Assembly (NCBI GenBank): GCA_021030905.1
Contig: JAGFMI010000024.1
Coordinates: forward strand, 580,928 to 644,927
Direction: 5' to 3'
From: Pyrenula massariospora
Taxonomy: Eukaryota > Ascomycota > Eurotiomycetes > Pyrenulales > Pyrenulaceae
DNA: 64,000 bases
This document shows, piece after piece, positions 34,037-45,729 of the stretch (positions are counted from its first letter, which is position 1; each line of letters begins with the position of its first letter). The position numbers and the translations under genes were made by a program. The notes under the pieces are model-generated. The model was not told the DNA's origin. It saw only the letters and a program-made list of their open reading frames with translations, and did no database searches.

Positions 34037-35967
34037 TCATGTGTCTATCTCCACACGTTTTCCTTACTCTCTTGTGTTTTGTTGAATAGAGATGCAATTC
34101 GGAGAAATATGTGCTTTTAGCTAATGACGATGGTGTTGCAGTTCAGTACAACCTTGCTCGGGCTAATTCCGCGGCAAGTACCTGAAAGCTGCGAGGGAGA
34201 TTGATTTAGCAAGTTTCAGGGTCGCTGTCCTCTGCTGACAGAATATGCGCATTTTGCTGCACGCAGCACCGAAGATGTTCTCCTCGACCTATCAAAATCT
34301 ATGAGAATGTTCATCTAGGCAATGGGGCTGATGAGGCTAGCTGAAAGTTGCATATGCAGTTTAAACGCACATGCAAGCTTGTGGGGTCGGTGAGGCTTCA
34401 TTTACATGTCATAATCCTGCTGACAAAGGTGGGCTAGAAATCTGCCAAAACTTAGTGTTCCACATGTCGGTAAAGACGAGCTACTGGACAGGCGGTCGCT
34501 CCTACCGAGAATAGAGTGCCGTAGACAAGAATCTCCTCAAATGGTATTTCAAGAATTTCCTGGTTATGCTCGTCGCTCTCGAGCCCAGCCCCCTTTCCAA
34601 ATTTGTTAATTCTAAAAAGAGAATAGATTCTCAAACTCTTTAGATCATTTCGGAGCTGACCAACCAGAATCTTGTTGCTGAAGGATCATCCACGCTGCTC
34701 CTACATACTTCAATGACAGCTCTGGATTAAAAGTTTGTAATGGAAAAGACCTCGTTTGGGGACCTTTCTAGACAAGACTTCGTGGACCTAATGTAGATCA
34801 GTCACCTTTTGTGCACCAATGGATGCACTTATGCCGCACGTTGATAGACTTTAAGAAGCTAAGTTCTTGGCTGGGAATATTCTCACGATGATACTCTAAA
34901 TGTAATTGGAATTGGTGTACCTTCCGCATTTGACCGAACGCGAACTTTGGTACAATTGAAGCGACTGGCACGCTTGCTGGTCACGACGAGGAAGAACAGC
35001 GACGGGAGATCTCAATATCGAGCGATGTTGGTGACCATCAACAGCTCGCCGAGCAACTACATATCACCTGGAATCGTCGATATAAGCGCTATGTCTCACT
35101 TTGGAAAAACTTACAATCTTATATAGTAGTGTGCGCTTTCAGACCAGGCAGGCTCTCGGTCGACTGAACAAGAGGGGCAACTCTAGGCTGCAGCTACAAT
35201 AGAGTTTAGAACATGACTACTTAGCAACTGCCGCTGAGTTCCAAGGTGCTAAAACCTGGCATCTGTATGAAAATAGGCCCCCTGTGTTAAGTGTAGCAAT
35301 CATGCCCAAGGCAGGGTGCCGCCTAAAGCGCAAGCTAGAAATGGGGCGGAAGGGGCAAAAGACATGGGGCATGAATCCCTTGTTTCGGCGGCAAAAACAC
35401 AGCCTCCTTAAGGGGTGACATTTCTAGGTGCAAATAAGAGTAGCCGGAGGCTATTGGATAGCACAGTAGCCACGAACAATCGCACTCGAATACGGCTACC
35501 TGCTGGATAGCACAAACATGCGGACGGCTTGGTTTTAAAGCGTAAAGCGGTCTTTGTTGGTAGATGTTTTGACGGAATCTGGTGGCAAACTCAGCGAATA
35601 TCGAAGGGAGTGAAGAGACCTGGGGAGTCATTGGTTGCTGCTTGTTATGTTCCAGTAGCGTATAGGTAGACTAGGAGAGAGAGAGAGAGATAATCTTGTA
35701 GACAAAGAAACATCGTTGCGCTTGCCGGTGAGGAAGCGCTTGTCACCATTTTCTTGTTGCTAAGCCCTATTCCCAGCGTCTTTGCACACGCCACGAGTGG
35801 ACAGCCTCCCTCTTGCCCTAGCGAGTCCTTGTAACGCTGATGAGAGAGAGATCTTCTAGCGACTTTCTAAACGTAGTACACACTCAACAGTCAAGACTCA
35901 ACATTGATCGTGTCTATTGAAAAGAGATCACCCTTAGTATCCATATATGCACGACCCACGTCACCAG
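34037..35967. other. Gene-poor accessory stretch
   Basis: About 1.9 kb. No intact gene. A minus frame at 35335-35631 has no features. A GA microsatellite lies at 35674-35691. The sequence is not especially AT-rich. Confidence 0.4.
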
Positions 35968-36408
35968 CTAGTATTTACATCTCGCTACGGCCATCAAACG
36001 CCGAAATGCCTCGACCATCCGCGGCTCGGCTCCCTTGCGATAATCACAGAAGACCTCCTCGGCCGTCAAACCCGCTCGATTGCGTGCCTCGGAATCAACG
36101 TTCGTCAAGTCCTGCCGACTGAGGACGTCCATAGCCGGCACATCGCCTCCCACGCAACGTAATGCAGCAGCATACAGTGGTGGTTGTCTCTGACATCCAC
36201 GCGCGCCCCTCGCTCGATGATATAGGCCAGTATCTCCGGCCGGTGGCGCGCTATCGCTAGGTAACAGGGCGTGCAGCCGCGCAGGTCGCGTCCTTCGAGC
36301 AAGCTCGAGGTCACGTACACCTCGTAAGGTTGGGGGTGTTTTGCGTTCAGTAGCGCTTGAGCAACCTCGAGGCTTCCTTTGAAAATGGCGTGATGTAAGG
36401 GGTTTTGC
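35968..36408 (-). pseudogene. Ankyrin-repeat fragment with frameshift
   Basis: After an acceptor-like atatcag (about 36409) the minus strand reads two ankyrin units: NPLHHAIFKGSLEVAQALLN and GCTPCYLAIARHRPEILAYI, then ERGARVDVRDNHH. At about 36150-36165 the conserved reading moves to another frame (GGDVPAMDVLSRQDLTNVDS, then AGLTAEEVF), which again looks like ankyrin. No intron of reasonable length fixes this, and no upstream exon with a start codon is evident. It is therefore called a decayed fragment. It lies 185 bases downstream of the NACHT-ankyrin gene on the same strand and may be a remnant of a duplicate or of a former C-terminal extension. Confidence 0.6.
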
Positions 36409-36593
36409 CTGATATCATATCACGAAAAACATATGGAGATACATGGAGTGCATAATTGAAATTTGCAACATTTTCAAGGCTTTCCTCATCCTTCGTCGAT
36501 CTTGTCATAAGATATACTGCACAGACAGCATTATCTTACTAGAACTAGATTTTATTTGAGTTTCTCTACTGGTGCTTGCCTTGTTCCAAAGCT

Positions 36594-39500
36594 TTATGCA
36601 ATAGCTCTATGCAATAGCTCTACAACTTCCTTACTCCTGTCCTTTTCTGCCATCTCCACAATGTTTTTCGCATAATGGCCCATCGAGTTGAGGTTCGCAC
36701 CATGATCCACCAGCAGCCTCACGCTCTCCACCTGATCCTGCTGCACAGCTAGCCCGAGCGGCGCTCCAAACACGCCTTTTCCACGGTTAGGATCGGCGCC
36801 CTTCTCAAGTAGATACCGTAGGGTGTCTATCTCACTATTAGCGGCAGCGGCAGCGATGGCGTTGGTCCAGGGACCTCCTCCCTCGAAGTTGATGTCAGCG
36901 CCACGGTCGAGTAATAGCTGAATAAGGCCCGTTTGACCTTCCCAGGCAGCCATACTTAGAGCAGTCCAGCCGGTATTTTCAAACAGGGGACCGGGACTGT
37001 TCATCGGCGGTCCAACGGCACGAAAGTTTGCTCCGCTGTCGAGCAGAAGCTTATAAGTTTCAAGCTCGAATCGTCCGTTCTTCATCTTCATGGCAGCGGG
37101 GACAAGTGCCCGCCCGAGTGCATTGACGAATGTCTTCTCGCCCTGCTGCAATTGGGAATCGGAAAAGGAGTTTCTGTCTGCGGGACTAAGTGAGGCATGT
37201 GCCTGGACTAAGTTGCGTAGTGCTAGGTCTTCTTCGGACATCACAAGTTCTACTAAGGAGTAGGAGAGCTCGTCTTCGCTCATGTGAATGTGAATTCCAT
37301 GTTGCAACAGGAGCAAAACACAAGCGACGTGATTGGTGTGCGCAGCAAATTGCAGCGCAGGCGCATCTATGGCTGTCAAATTGTATCCACTCAAAAGCGT
37401 CTTCAACACCTCGGGACAGTCTACACCAGCCGCAACAATGATGTCGGTAGCTTTGCCGTCAAAGCTCAGGTAGCTGCCACGGAATCTGCCTGGGAGGAGA
37501 AGACGTCGCCTGTAGTAGATATGGAACCACCAAGAAGGATGTCCATCTGCTGATGACAGAGGCCTACCATGCGCCTGACAGAGCTTGAGCGCAAGCACAT
37601 GCAAAGGTGACTCCTTTTCGAAGAATCCTAAATTGTAGTGATTAGACCAGTTTAGAGACGCGTAGGCTAGGAATAATTCTTCTGGCTGTGTCCACCACTC
37701 ATCTTGCCCATGCTCCTCTTTCTGCAGACGCATATCTTTGTAATCCTTGGGAGCTTCAGCCTCCCAAACGGCTAAATATCGTAGACAAATTCGTGCCAAC
37801 GTCGCGTTACATTGCCATGACGAGAGACTTTGGAGCCATTTCGTCGAGTCCGGCCTCTCGTCTATCTCTTCATTTGCAAGCAAGAACTCGCGAGCCGTCT
37901 GATGAATGAGAAAGATTTTTTTGTCGAACACACTGATCAAGAGGCCACAAAGATTCTCGACCGTTTTTCTGAAAGCTGCTAATGGCAAGAGCGCATTCTG
38001 TAGTGCAGTGAGAGTGCTGTATTCGCAATCGGAGTCAGCAAAGGCCAGAACGATCGAAAACTCTTCCACCGTCAGTGGTTCAGATGCGCAGAGTACAGCT
38101 GCCAGTAGAGGCCGTGCCAATTTTTTGTTGTGAGAGCGCTCTAGCATCTTTTCATATGCATCAGACACGTCTGCTGGAAGCTGATCAAATAGTTCGGAAG
38201 TCTCCTTCATGTTGAAATACTGCTCAGGGCTCTTCTGGACCAGATTCAACGTGAGATGCAACCATAGGTATGTTCGGTTTTCCTTTGATTTAAGCCGTCT
38301 CACGAGCTCCTCACGATCTTGTTTTTTCCAGTCTAGGGTGATTTTCGGTACAACTGTATCAATGACAAGATTGATATCCTTCGCAATTTCTTGTGTTTTG
38401 TCCTCGCCATCGAAAGCTACGTATGAGGTATGGCCAGACAGTCTTGAGAACTGCCTTTGAAGGTCGAGGTAAGGCCGGCTAGAGACAAGGAAGCTCAGCG
38501 TCGAAGCCAACTCCGATTGCTCATAAAATTGCGTTAGCTTTTCTAAAATTTCTCTCCTGGAGTCCGGTTCACACTCATCCAATGCGTCGAGCACACAGAC
38601 AATCTTTCCAGCCTCAGTGTCGCAAGACGCGCTTACCAGGACATCCCACATCTCTTGAAACGATTCTTTGAGCTTCTTTCCACGGCTGCGGTGAACCTTT
38701 ACGCCATGGTGAATGAGACTCGCATTCTGCGGCTGATCGAAGAGCTGATGGAGAACGGCAGATAACGCATCAGCTGAGGTCGTTTGGCCACTTTGATTGT
38801 CCTTGAAGAAGAAATAGCAAACGGTTGTCGTTGTTAAGTCGGTACTCAGCTTCTGCTCGTCGATCAGAGATTTGCACAGGGTCGACTTCCCACTTCCAGG
38901 ACCGGCAGATAGCCAGAAAAGCCTGGGGCGAGAGTCCTCTTTCCAGGACATGAATCTCTGATCTTTGAGGAACCACTCGCAAGTGCCAGGCACTCTTCCG
39001 GGATTGAAATCCTTGTAGCGCTTGTAGTCAGAAAACAAATCCCGAAGAAGTGCCTTTTCGTTATCGTCTTGTCGATTGAGCGCAATGTCAGCCCTCATGT
39101 CGGATATGCCCGCAGCAATCTGCCTTTGTACTTCAACAGATTCAGCCATGAGGCGAGACTGGTTGTCGTAGCTTTCCTGAGCCTTGCGTTTGCTGTCATC
39201 ATTCATGTAGCTTGAGCAGAGGTCATGCGCTCCTGTCAATGCTGTACGCAATCCTGTCCAGTCATCCGCCATCGCCGTCCCGCGTATATATTGTTTGAAA
39301 CTTCCTTTAGCTAGGAAGCATACGACGCACGCCTGATATTCCAGAATCTTGGAGTAGAAGTCGATGACAGGCTTTGCCACAGCCGGCGGCAGCGGTTGAT
39401 GGTTCTCGATCCGAAATTTGTAAAGCCGTTGATAATCGCAAGCATTATTATATCCTGCGAGCATTTTCTCGTCCTGCTGTGTCGAGTTCAACAATAGCTA

Positions 39501-40095
39501 TCAGAATGTTAGTATCATGCCATGGCATCGTCATAGTCGAAGCGCTTACCGGAAGAGCAATGGATACCGCGGACCAAGCCATTGCCGCTGCCGGCTGCGC
39601 ACTTAACGCTGGTGTGATGATCTTGTCGGACCATATCGCAAAGCGAAATAGCCGCTCGACCTGTTTGCGGACCACGACCTTCTTCCCATGGATCTTGACA
39701 CCCCACTGCCCATCTTCGAGCTCCTTCCTACGCCTCTCGTAAACCTTCTCGATCAAGGCGGCATCAACCGGTTGCTCGTTAGCGTCATCGCCGGTGCGTG
39801 GAGGGTCATCTGCAGGTGGGATGCTCTTGACATATTGCTCAAGCTCCTGGACGAGCTCCTTCTGGCGCTCCTTCAAGCGAGCGTAAGCCCTTTTCCACAG
39901 TTCCGGATCGTCGAGATTCTCGTAGGTGGGTTTCACTATTTTCGAGGTTGATCTACTTGCGCCATTCTGTTGGCCCTGTAACGGCGTCTTGGTGGCCGGA
40001 TTATCGTTGTTGCGGGTTGGGGAGGTGGCGACTTTGGCCGGCGGCGAAGGCGACGCGTCGCGCGTCTCTTTCTTACCACAGAGCCCACACTTCAT
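36594..40095 (-). CDS. NACHT-ankyrin STAND protein (fungal NLR)
   Basis: Predicted 1149-residue NLR-like receptor. Two exons (40095-39550, 39497-36594) are joined by a 52-nt intron with GTAAGC and TGATAG ends. Order: a Ser/Pro N-terminus; a NACHT-associated N-terminal domain (about 58-270) with NLDDPELWKRAYARL and PALSAQPAAAMAWSAVSIAL; then a NACHT NTPase with Walker A AGPGSGKST (about 380-388) and Walker B VLDALDECEPDSR (about 484-496); and C-terminal ankyrin repeats from about 870 to the end (GWTALSMAAWEGQTGLIQLL, TLRYLLEKGADPN, VRLLVDHGANLNSMG). STAND proteins of this plan oligomerise on ligand binding and often trigger programmed cell death or immunity-like responses in fungi. The very end carries a 13-bp tandem duplication (agagctattgcat). 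The frame is fully open, so the gene appears functional. Confidence 0.92.
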
Positions 40096-40995
40096 GTCAT
40101 TAAGTTGATGAACATGCTACGTTTTATTCACAGTGGGCTCAACAGCAGGTCCGGCTTATGGAACACCATTATTAAAACATCATCTCGATACTCTGACATT
40201 TCTGGAACAGTTGTGCTTCTTCGCCCTCCCAGAACACCCCGGCTAGTAAGGTCACTAAGGTATGTACGTAAATTTGGCCCCCCTTTTTCTGGTCAGTCTC
40301 CGTATCTCGATCAGTGTCAGGCAGCTGAACTTCGCTGCTGCAAAGGAGAACCTCAACCATCCTGGTTTCATATCATTATCCTGATGCCTCAAACATCATA
40401 ACCGGCGAAAACAAGGGCCATGAGATTGATCCTGCATTTTCAGAACCCCAGGGCTGATGATAGGATCCCGTGGGTAGTTGTGACCGGATGATTTGATTAT
40501 CAAGTGCGGAAAAAAGATTCGAGGAGGCTCGTTTCGTTCGACAGTTCCTTGTTAGATCGTTCAGTTTGAAAAAAACAGCGGCAACTATTTCCGCGACTCT
40601 AGTATTTTGGTAAGCTTTTCAACGCTAATTAATTCATAATCCTTATCCGCTGCATCCGCGCGGTACCTCGACCGCCCTCTCCACCTCTGTTTCTAGAAGG
40701 CGCTTAATAATTCTACCCCTTTCTGATGCCTCATCCTGCCGGGCATCGCCTTGTCAATTCTAGGCTTGTACAAGATGATACCAGCTAACTTTACTATGCA
40801 AATACCTGTGTAAGCATTCTGAGGTTTGACATCATCATATTGTTAGCCTTGCTTGTGATCCTTGGGATTTCTCTCTTATATCATGAATTTAGAATCAATG
40901 ATTCTTTATTATTTCTTTCATCCGTATGTCTATACCAGCTATCCTACAGCAAGATTCCTTATTTGCTCCCTCGATTCAGCTTATAGAGGTCAATC
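40096..40995. other. Divergent intergenic region, NLR and SnoaL genes
   Basis: 0.9 kb between two divergent start codons. Only short frames without features are present. The 150 bases before the SnoaL-like gene are AT-rich. Confidence 0.45.
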
Positions 40996-41952
40996 ATGAG
41001 CAGACGTGCCATTTTGACCCTACTCAGCGCTATAGCCATCTTGACAGGGCTATGCAATGCGGTTCCTCTGGAGGTGACGCCCTCCGCTGGCCTCGCATTG
41101 TTCCCGAACATCGCTGATGTTACCCACGCTACTTGGTCGGCGGCAAAATTCTTCCATGGTTATTTCACCGCAAAAAGCCGTCATGACGCCAACCTGTGGC
41201 TAAATTTCTTCAACCCTACCCAGGTGGTCTACTACGATGCGACTTTGGGCGAGGCATTTCCAAATCGATCCGCGCTCGTGGCGGCGTTCACCCCGCTGGT
41301 GCAGTCCTGGCCGCAGAACGCTACGTCCTACCCCCTACAGATCCTCGGCAACGTTAAGAGCGCGGTAGTGCATTTTGTTGATACACCAGGGCTATTTGGA
41401 GCGGAGTTACGCATCATCTCTGCGGTAGACTTTAGAGACGGCAAAGTGACTCGCCAGGTGGACTACTGGGATGGGCGACTTAATCCTGTCATCAATGGCC
41501 GTCCTCCAGAGTCCCAGTATCCGTACGATTTAGGCTTGAGTACTGTCGGCGACAATGCAGATGCCGAAATCGATAGGGCCGCTCGTCAGCTGAATGCTGC
41601 GCTGGCGGCCGGTGACGCAGAAACTGCGATGGCACTATTCAGTGACGACGCCGTCTTTGAGGACATGACTTTGCGTACTAGGCAGGAGGGGAAGCTAGCG
41701 ATCGGTCATTACCTGCAGCGGGCGGTACCTCAGTTGCCCTATGGCACAGGGGCAACCCTTCGTCATGTCCTTGGTAGTGCTCAGGGAGGTGGTTACGAGT
41801 GGCAGACTAACGGCCGAGTTGTGCTGGATGGAATCACTGCGCTGGAACTGGATAATAATATTGAAATCACGTTGTTGGCTACCGTCTGGGATGCATCCCG
41901 GATGAGTGATTCAGCATTGGAGGCGCTTGCTGCATTGTCCGGTGAAGGTTAG
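40996..41952 (+). CDS. Secreted SnoaL-like (NTF2-fold) protein
   Basis: Predicted 318-residue secreted protein, intronless. The signal peptide is MSRRAILTLLSAIAILTGLC with a likely cleavage after NA (before VP). Two NTF2/SnoaL-like units can be recognised. The first (about 45-165) has FFHGYFTAKSRHDANLWLNF, VVYYDATLGEAF and a closing VDYWDGRLNPV. The second (about 185-310) has AARQLNAALAAGDAETAMAL, FSDDAVFEDMTLRT and LATVWDASRM. Such folds serve as cyclases, isomerases or lipocalin-like binders. No catalytic set can be assigned here. Ligand and role outside the cell are unknown. Confidence 0.75.
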   Translation: MSRRAILTLLSAIAILTGLCNAVPLEVTPSAGLALFPNIADVTHATWSAAKFFHGYFTAKSRHDANLWLNFFNPTQVVYYDATLGEAFPNRSALVAAFTPLVQSWPQNATSYPLQILGNVKSAVVHFVDTPGLFGAELRIISAVDFRDGKVTRQVDYWDGRLNPVINGRPPESQYPYDLGLSTVGDNADAEIDRAARQLNAALAAGDAETAMALFSDDAVFEDMTLRTRQEGKLAIGHYLQRAVPQLPYGTGATLRHVLGSAQGGGYEWQTNGRVVLDGITALELDNNIEITLLATVWDASRMSDSALEALAALSGEG

Positions 41953-42458
41953 GGGTAGCTCGCCAATCCGTGTGGGAGATAATGAAAAGTCAAGCACCTA
42001 ATATCAAATTATACAACCATTCGATCTCTATCTCACGGCTGTTACTAAAGAGCGGTATCTTTCAACCAGGCGAGTATGTAGAGAAGGTTCTTTCCATATA
42101 CGGGGCTGAGAAGTGCGGTTTCCATACATCATAAATGTTTGGCCGGGGCTTCAGAGATCCACGGCTAAAGCTCGGCAGTCTATCCCACACTATTTCATTA
42201 TCTACTATTATTTTCCTCGTCCTTTTTTCAACCTTCTTCTTATTTACATTAGTAGCCACTCATTCGGATCTAGTGTTTCCTCCAGTATACGTTAGGACTC
42301 ATAGTTCTAGTACAGTACGGGGAAAGTCTGAAGGATCATACTGTGCTGGACCCCACAGTTCGAAAAGCAAGATCTAAAACTCAGAACGAATCATAGGATA
42401 CGTCTCTAGACCATCCGTCGTAGAAACTTTAAAGCTGCATACCCTAGTAACACATGGG
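41953..42458. other. Convergent intergenic region
   Basis: 0.5 kb holding the 3' flanks of two convergent genes. Short frames on both strands have no features. Confidence 0.45.
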
Positions 42459-45108
42459 TCAAGAGTTTGCACCTGCTTGACGCTTTACAGGTTCTTTCGC
42501 CTTCCTTCTCCTCAGATCTTCATCTTCGTCCCACAGTACAACATCATCTAAAGAGAGGGCTGGTCCTGGAAGATCCGTGAAGGGTGGTATCGAGTGATGC
42601 TTACTCTGTGCTGACTGAAGACGATCATCAGACCCAGGAAACAGGGGGCTCGGCTCATACGACTCTTCAGTTGTTGTAAAAGGAGTAGTTGGCGAGCTAG
42701 CATCATCCGGATAAGGGACACTCGAAGAGATACTTTCTGCTTTGGTAGGTGCTGGAGACCAACTTGATGTCACCGAGCCGGAAAATTCAGGGGAATCGGG
42801 AGACATCGGCGCGGCATCATTTGGTTCTTCACAAGCGTCGACGAATGCCTGACGAGCTGGCGGCTGAATCAATTTAAAGAATTCAATTTGCACAGACCAT
42901 AACGTACCTCTAGAAGATTTGAACTCGAAGTCAATATACCCTAGCCTTTTCACCCAGTCATCAGGGGCATATGGCCGCTGCCTCAGTGTAGAATTGATTG
43001 AGCTAAAACTTGTGGAGGACGAAACGCTCTCTACGGAGTCACGACGGGGACGCTCCGGATGTCGGGATAAAGACAAGCTGCCAACTGAGACGACATGTTA
43101 ACGCGGTTGAACCAAATTCTGGTCATGGATCACACTTACGTCGGGACTTAAGGGACGACCGAGACGCTTTCCTCAGAGTTTCACGGATGAAATCAAGCCT
43201 GGCATATAAGAACTGCCTTTTTGGTACTGTAGATATTTTGAACCATCGTAGTGGAAATTCATAGTCTTTGAGGTCAGAGCTGTAGGCTGCAGGGAAAGAT
43301 ATAGTCTTGTCGGACAAATCGGTGCGCAAATTGTCCCGAGAGCACCAAAGTTTGACGCACTCGTCTTGCGCAACAGGGTCGTGCTGAGTTTTCGAGGTGA
43401 TCGTGGACACCTCGAACTCTTCAATGAGTTGCTTATTGCGGATATCAGACTGAAAGCGCCTGTATTCCTCTATCGATTCGAAATTGTAGATAGGATTCTT
43501 CACATTGCTTAAGGTAGGTGTAAAATGCTTCAAGTCTTGCTGAGACAGAAAACGGACACGAAAGGGCTGGTTCGGGTGATTGTGGGCTGTATATGGGTAG
43601 CATCTGCGAGGCACTGGTTTGGAACAACGTTAGCCTATGGTCCTGAGGTCGGCTATGGCACTTGTCGATCAACTTTGACAACAATAGTCGCTCTGAGAAA
43701 GAGTTTCAACGTACGATTGTGTTCAAGAACTTTCCTGTGATCGATATCAAACCATTTAATATGACGACCATTATCGCTTCTCTCGATCAAGTAGCCAATG
43801 ACCCTCAGGTGCGCACCGCTCTGGAAATCTGAACTGCATTAAGGTCAGTGTCTTCACAAGAGATGTTGATTAGATGTTGGAGGGAAGCGGGAGTATTTTA
43901 GTGCTTGCGTTGAAGCCAAGCACCGCACCACAAATTTGCATGAGGTGCTCCAGTAGTCTACCGAGAGACCGTGATAGAAAGGACAGTTATGCAATTAACT
44001 TCGAACTCGTTCCGATAGGTGTATTTGAGTGAAATCTTGACTTTAGGTTTCTGTAGACAAAGGCAGAAATGACGCACGCTTACATGCTAGCTTCGCAAGG
44101 TACCAAAGCTGCTCCCCGTTAGCTATGATACTTCCACTAGACTGTACCAGGAGAATACTTGAAGTTACTCCTACACCTTCTGATAATAGTTGTATCGATG
44201 TGGATGGTGATGGCGCTCTATGCACATAATGCCTCGAGGATGATGTAGAGTCAATGACAGCTTCATGAGATTGCTTGGTTGTATTTCGTGGAAGGCTGTC
44301 CTCTAAAAGATCGCTCAGGAGTGGAGCACGGTTGCCCGTCAAGGAACATAGCTTCTCGATGTTGCTCTGCAGCTTCTGGATCAGAACGGCACGGCGATCA
44401 TGACCGTTAGTACCTCGTTGCAATACCGCATTATCGGAGCGTATGAAGTGATACGAGATCATCTTGAGCTCACCCAGGACGTCCGCGATTGCGTCTGAGT
44501 TCACAGGAGAAACTTCTGGCTCTAAGGATGGCGACAAGTGTTGCTTGCTGATGCTCGATATGGCCTTGAAAATCTCCGCCTGCCCAGTGACCACTAAACG
44601 GCTGGTGGTGCAGCGAAGTGTTAGCACAGTATCTGAGGCTAGAACTATATCATACACGAGTTCGGGTTCAACTTCGACTATAAACTTACATCATATACGC
44701 GATGTTGAAGCTGTTCAAAGCATCTCTCCTGCGGGCAAGCTCCGCTTGCAAGGCCTCCATCTCCTTCTGTTCGAAAGGGAACACGCCCGTCCGCAGCCAT
44801 CCTTCCAAAGTTTCTTGGGTTTCTTTGCCGTTTCGACGCCATAAGACCTTTCTTCGGCGATCGACAAAGCGCTGGCACTTATCCAAGCTCTTTAAGTATT
44901 CTTGTTCGCCGGGGTAAGCTTGTCGGGTAAATTTCTGGATCTGGTGCTGTATTTTTAGGTCCTTTTCGCAGGCCTTGATCTCTTCACGTAGCACGCGAAG
45001 CTTATCTGGAGCATTTTCGTATTCGTCGCAGAACGCGACAATAATCTTCCTCACGGCGGAAGCTGCATAGACAAGCTCGGTGACGGAGTATCCTGGCGGC
45101 GGCATCAT
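42459..45108 (-). CDS. Hypothetical multi-exon protein, about 730-744 aa
   Basis: A gene rebuilt from six exons: 45108-44690, 44601-44084, 44040-43962, 43833-43715, 43613-43140 and 43084-42459. All joins have GT-AG ends, several have CTAAC or CTGAC branch points, and phase is kept throughout. An optional seventh junction removes 42907-42857 (51 nt, GTACGT...CAG) without changing frame. The N-terminus (MMPPPGYSVTELVYAASAVR, then IIVAFCDEYENAP and KLRVLREEIKACEKDLK) is helical and resembles the N-terminal region of fungal NACHT or kinase-linked proteins. The middle (RHIKWFDIDHRKVLEHN, PRRCYPYTAHNHPNQPFRVR, YEFPLRWFKISTVPKRQFLY) looks like a beta-rich fold. The C-terminus is Ser/Pro-rich and acidic. 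I do not recognise the family. There is no membrane segment or catalytic motif. Confidence 0.6.
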
Positions 45109-45729
45109 CTTAATACCAAGGTCATAACATCTGATTAGGACATATCTCCGAAGAAGACGGGGCTCCACCCCGAGGATTAACAGCAATCGCTTCGAAGGTA
45201 GCAAAGAATCAATCCCCTCGAAGGTGTACAAGACGTGGTTTTGGACGATGCAAGGATCTTAGGCAACCTCCAGCCTGATGATTGGCGCTCGCCACTTAAG
45301 GTAAGTCCCGGTGCTCTCATGCAGCCACAGATACATAGTACGTGCCCAAGGCGGATATGCTTGCAAGGAAGGCCAATTTGCCATCCATACTCACCAGTTT
45401 CCGCATCCGAGAACTGAGCGGCAAATTGGTGCTCGTGAAGTCGCAAGATCTGCCCAACAACGACATTGCGAGCCTACATAGTTTGCGGCTTCAAGAGCGC
45501 CCAAAAAAGGAAGCCTCACTTTTCAACCGGGAGGAATTTCTGCCGCCTTGTCTTAGCTAATGTCTCAAGCCACCGTGTTCCAGGTAGTGGGTTGCCATGC
45601 TCTCAGCCTTGTGTGAGTCTCGCTTGGTGCCTGACTGGCCCGGTGCCAACGTCCGTCTTAATGAGCATGCTTTCCGGCTGGTTCAAACCTCGACATTGTT
45701 AATTTGAGCAGGGTATATGCTAGCTGATA
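45109..45729. other. Divergent intergenic region, hypothetical and transporter genes
   Basis: 0.6 kb between two divergent ATGs. No gene is supported; it should carry both promoters. Confidence 0.45.
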
